Origin: Brevundimonas fontaquae
GTDB lineage: Bacteria > Pseudomonadota > Alphaproteobacteria > Caulobacterales > Caulobacteraceae
Direction: 5' to 3'
Assembly (NCBI RefSeq): GCF_017086445.1
Contig: NZ_CP070968.1
Span: 2,294,001-2,358,000, forward strand
DNA length: 64,000 nucleotides
Below the pieces are notes generated by a model, which saw only the letters and a program-made list of their open reading frames with translations, did no database searches and was not told where the DNA came from. Below, one piece after another: positions 62,189 through 64,000 of the stretch (positions are counted from its first letter, which is position 1; every line of letters starts with the position of its first letter). The translations under genes and the position numbers were made by a program.

Positions 62189-63747
62189 GCTGCATGGACC
62201 TCCACCCGCTGCGTGAGATCGAAGAACGCGTCGAGTGTGTCGAAGCGAAACGAGTCCAGCAGCACGCCATTGTCGGGCGCCAACCTCATGCTTGGATCCG
62301 CGCCACACTCGAACCAGGGGAGCAGGTAGTAGTCGCGGATTTCAGCGTTCCCGACCTCCATCCGCACTGCGATGGTGATGTCGGGGCGCAGACCCTGATC
62401 TAGCCGAATTTTCCACCGCAATCCGCCCGCCGGCGTTTCTAGGCAGCGTACGATCACGACCGATGCAGTGAACTCGTCATTGATGGTCAGCAGTCCGTTG
62501 CACGGGTCTTCTGAAACAACCGCTCCGCCCCGCTCGATTCCACCAACGACCTGGGCGACGACATCCGGATGTATCGCCCGGAGAGCCTGATTGATTTCGA
62601 TGTAGCGATAGTCGCGAGCTGGCGAATAGCCGATCAGTTGGTAAGCACGAACGAGGCTCCCGAACCGGTGGCGAAATGCCGAGCTTGACGGCATGTCATC
62701 GACTTCGTCGATCACGAGCCCCGATAGCCATCCCTTTTTCGCCAGCAGGTCAGACAACCGAGCCAGCAGCTCTTCGTCACTGTATCGCACGCACCTGGCC
62801 TGGATGATGCGCTGTGCAGCCTCGAAAAAGTCCGGTTCAACGATCCCTTCGAACGCACCGTCGCGACGCACCCAGTTGTCTGGATCGTTCACCACGCGCT
62901 TTGCCTTCAACTTGAAGGAAGAGCGATTGTACACATTGTTGCCGATGTACTTTTCGTTCGTAAGAACCTGGTGGACCGTGCCGCGGGTCCAGGGACGTCC
63001 CAAATCCGTAAGCCGGCCCTCCCCGTTCAGCACCGTAGCAATTTCGCTTTCTGAGCGACGCTGAACGACGAACATCCGATAGAGACGTCGAACGACTTCG
63101 ACTTCCTCGGGCGGCCCGGGGGTGAGCACCACACGATCGGTTTGAATGCTCTTTTGCTCGCCTCGCTCAAGCAGACCTTTCGGCGACAAATGCTCATCAA
63201 CCAGTTGCCGACGCAGACCATATCCAGCCGCGCCACCTTGCCGAAAACCCAGCGTGATGAGGCGACACTGACCAGCAAAGACCTTGGCCGAGAGCTCGCG
63301 ACTATACTCCCCCGCCATCGCGCGCTTCATGCTCTTTATGATTGTCGCGCTTAGGCTCCCGTCGTTCTCAAACTGCTCAGCACAGTAATGCACCGACAGC
63401 CCAGCCTCACGGCAGATGAACTCGTAATAAGCGCTCTCGTCAGCATCCTGGAAACGACCCCAACGGCTCACATCATAAACGAGGATAGCCTCAAATCCCG
63501 GAGCGCCGTTGCGAACGTCGGCGATCAGCTCCTGTAAAGCCGCTCGCCCATCAAGCCTCAGTCCGCTCTTTCCCGCGTCTGTGTAGGTCCGAACGACATC
63601 AAACCCACGTCGAGCCGCGTAGGCCGCGATCGCCTCAGACTGGTTTTCGGTTGAGTACTTTTGGTGCTCCGTCGACATACGGACGTACTGAGCCGCCCGC
63701 ACTGATTTCGCGGCCCCCATCTCGTGCTGAACGCCCATTGGGTCCAT
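62185..63747 (-). CDS. Large serine recombinase
   Basis: 520 residues. The catalytic domain has AAQYVRMSTEHQKYSTENQS with Ser25, TYTDAGKSGLRLDGRAALQEL, ILVYDVSRWGRFQDADESA and SIIKSMKRAMAGEYSRELS-like sequence with the active-site Arg residues. The recombinase domain follows (GGAAGYGLRRQLV, AEIVRRLYRMFV-like, TRGTVHQVLTNEKYIGNNVY). A C-terminal 150-residue domain with SSSAFRHRFGSLVRAYQLIG is separate. It should excise or integrate the island. No att site is identified. Start codon uncertain (ATG at 63747, 63738 or 63720). It is the first gene of an operon with two ParB-like genes. Confidence 0.85.
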   Translation of the reverse strand: MDPMGVQHEMGAAKSVRAAQYVRMSTEHQKYSTENQSEAIAAYAARRGFDVVRTYTDAGKSGLRLDGRAALQELIADVRNGAPGFEAILVYDVSRWGRFQDADESAYYEFICREAGLSVHYCAEQFENDGSLSATIIKSMKRAMAGEYSRELSAKVFAGQCRLITLGFRQGGAAGYGLRRQLVDEHLSPKGLLERGEQKSIQTDRVVLTPGPPEEVEVVRRLYRMFVVQRRSESEIATVLNGEGRLTDLGRPWTRGTVHQVLTNEKYIGNNVYNRSSFKLKAKRVVNDPDNWVRRDGAFEGIVEPDFFEAAQRIIQARCVRYSDEELLARLSDLLAKKGWLSGLVIDEVDDMPSSSAFRHRFGSLVRAYQLIGYSPARDYRYIEINQALRAIHPDVVAQVVGGIERGGAVVSEDPCNGLLTINDEFTASVVIVRCLETPAGGLRWKIRLDQGLRPDITIAVRMEVGNAEIRDYYLLPWFECGADPSMRLAPDNGVLLDSFRFDTLDAFFDLTQRVEVHAA

Positions 63748-63881
63748 AATGCACGCCAGTTACACCCGTCCGAATGGCGGTGAGAATCGAGCCGTAGCGG
63801 CAGTCCGACCGGATGTCGTTTCAAAAGATGGTCTGAAAACTTCAGCCCAAAATCGGAAAACTTCTCCATCAGGAGGCGTCG

Positions 63882-64000
63882 ATGCAGGCCTTCCCGCAGA
63901 TGATTGCTGGAGCACTTCGCGAGGAATGGGGCGAGAGTCCCTCTGCGCGCAAGGCGGTCGGCCTCATCACCAATGCAAATGAACGTGCTGTGCGAAACTG
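63882..64000 (+). CDS. Hypothetical protein, N-terminal fragment (runs off the window)
   Basis: From the ATG at 63882, with AGGAGG ten bases upstream, the frame reads MQAFPQMIAGALREEWGESP and SARKAVGLITNANERAVRN to the end of the window. The helical pattern resembles small HTH-like proteins found on integrative elements, in which an ANERAVRNW motif recurs. It is divergent from the serine recombinase, and the 134-base gap between them would hold both promoters. Confidence 0.65.
   Translation, partial: MQAFPQMIAGALREEWGESPSARKAVGLITNANERAVRN

Noticed and set aside
1..64000. CRISPR arrays and tRNA genes
   Set aside because: No regularly spaced direct repeats with unique spacers and no cloverleaf-like sequence was found by eye; a computed search would be needed to exclude tRNA genes fully.

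Overview
The window is high-GC alphaproteobacterial DNA, most like a Caulobacteraceae chromosome (Brevundimonas/Caulobacter type). The indications are the long TonB-dependent receptors, the T2SS gene order, the FixLJ pair, the CHASE3 hybrid kinase and overall codon use. The assignment is from protein character only; no rRNA or tRNA gene was seen.

Layout. 1-2750: the edge of a LysR regulator, then a DUF305 protein, a YVTN beta-propeller and a UlaG-like metallo-hydrolase. 2750-7800: small secreted or unknown genes, a uracil-DNA-glycosylase-like protein, and several copies of a short inverted repeat. 7798-18080: a complete gspC-to-gspM type II secretion operon on the minus strand. 18188-29720: a phosphate-acquisition block. 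It holds a secreted lipoprotein and TonB receptor pair behind a good PhoB box, a second TonB receptor with PhoD phosphatase, and the 3' end of an acid phosphatase cut by an IS1182-type element. A degenerate serine recombinase, arsH and an arsC/integrase chimera lie inside this block. 31300-36400: small unknown genes and a Type IIG-like restriction-modification enzyme with an unknown partner. 36666-41532: a TolC/HlyD/double ABC-2 permease export operon. 41855-44793: FixLJ oxygen sensor facing an alternative oxidase gene. 45016-53040: a RibD-like reductase, a 56-aa gene, a Na+/H+ antiporter, a monooxygenase-fold protein, a decayed integrase, a CheR/kinase deletion remnant and a large hybrid kinase. 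53233-54852: two lipoproteins. 55032-64000: a mobile-looking island with an MBL nuclease, a PD-(D/E)XK-like protein, a PcfJ-like protein, a second UDG-like protein, two ParB/RepB-like proteins, a large serine recombinase and a partial gene at the edge.

Cooperation. The T2SS could export the phosphatase or lipoprotein whose genes follow it, and the TonB receptors could take up the products. FixLJ probably switches terminal oxidases, with the alternative oxidase as the divergent target. The serine recombinase and the two ParB-like proteins overlap by 4 bases each and look like one mobility/maintenance operon.

The most unusual non-coding signal is a 30-bp inverted repeat with arms CTCAGTG and CACTGAG. 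It occurs about thirteen times (plus degenerate copies) in gaps between genes. Every copy points the same way on the given strand, whatever the direction of the flanking genes. A second repeat of about 47 bp follows three of the copies.
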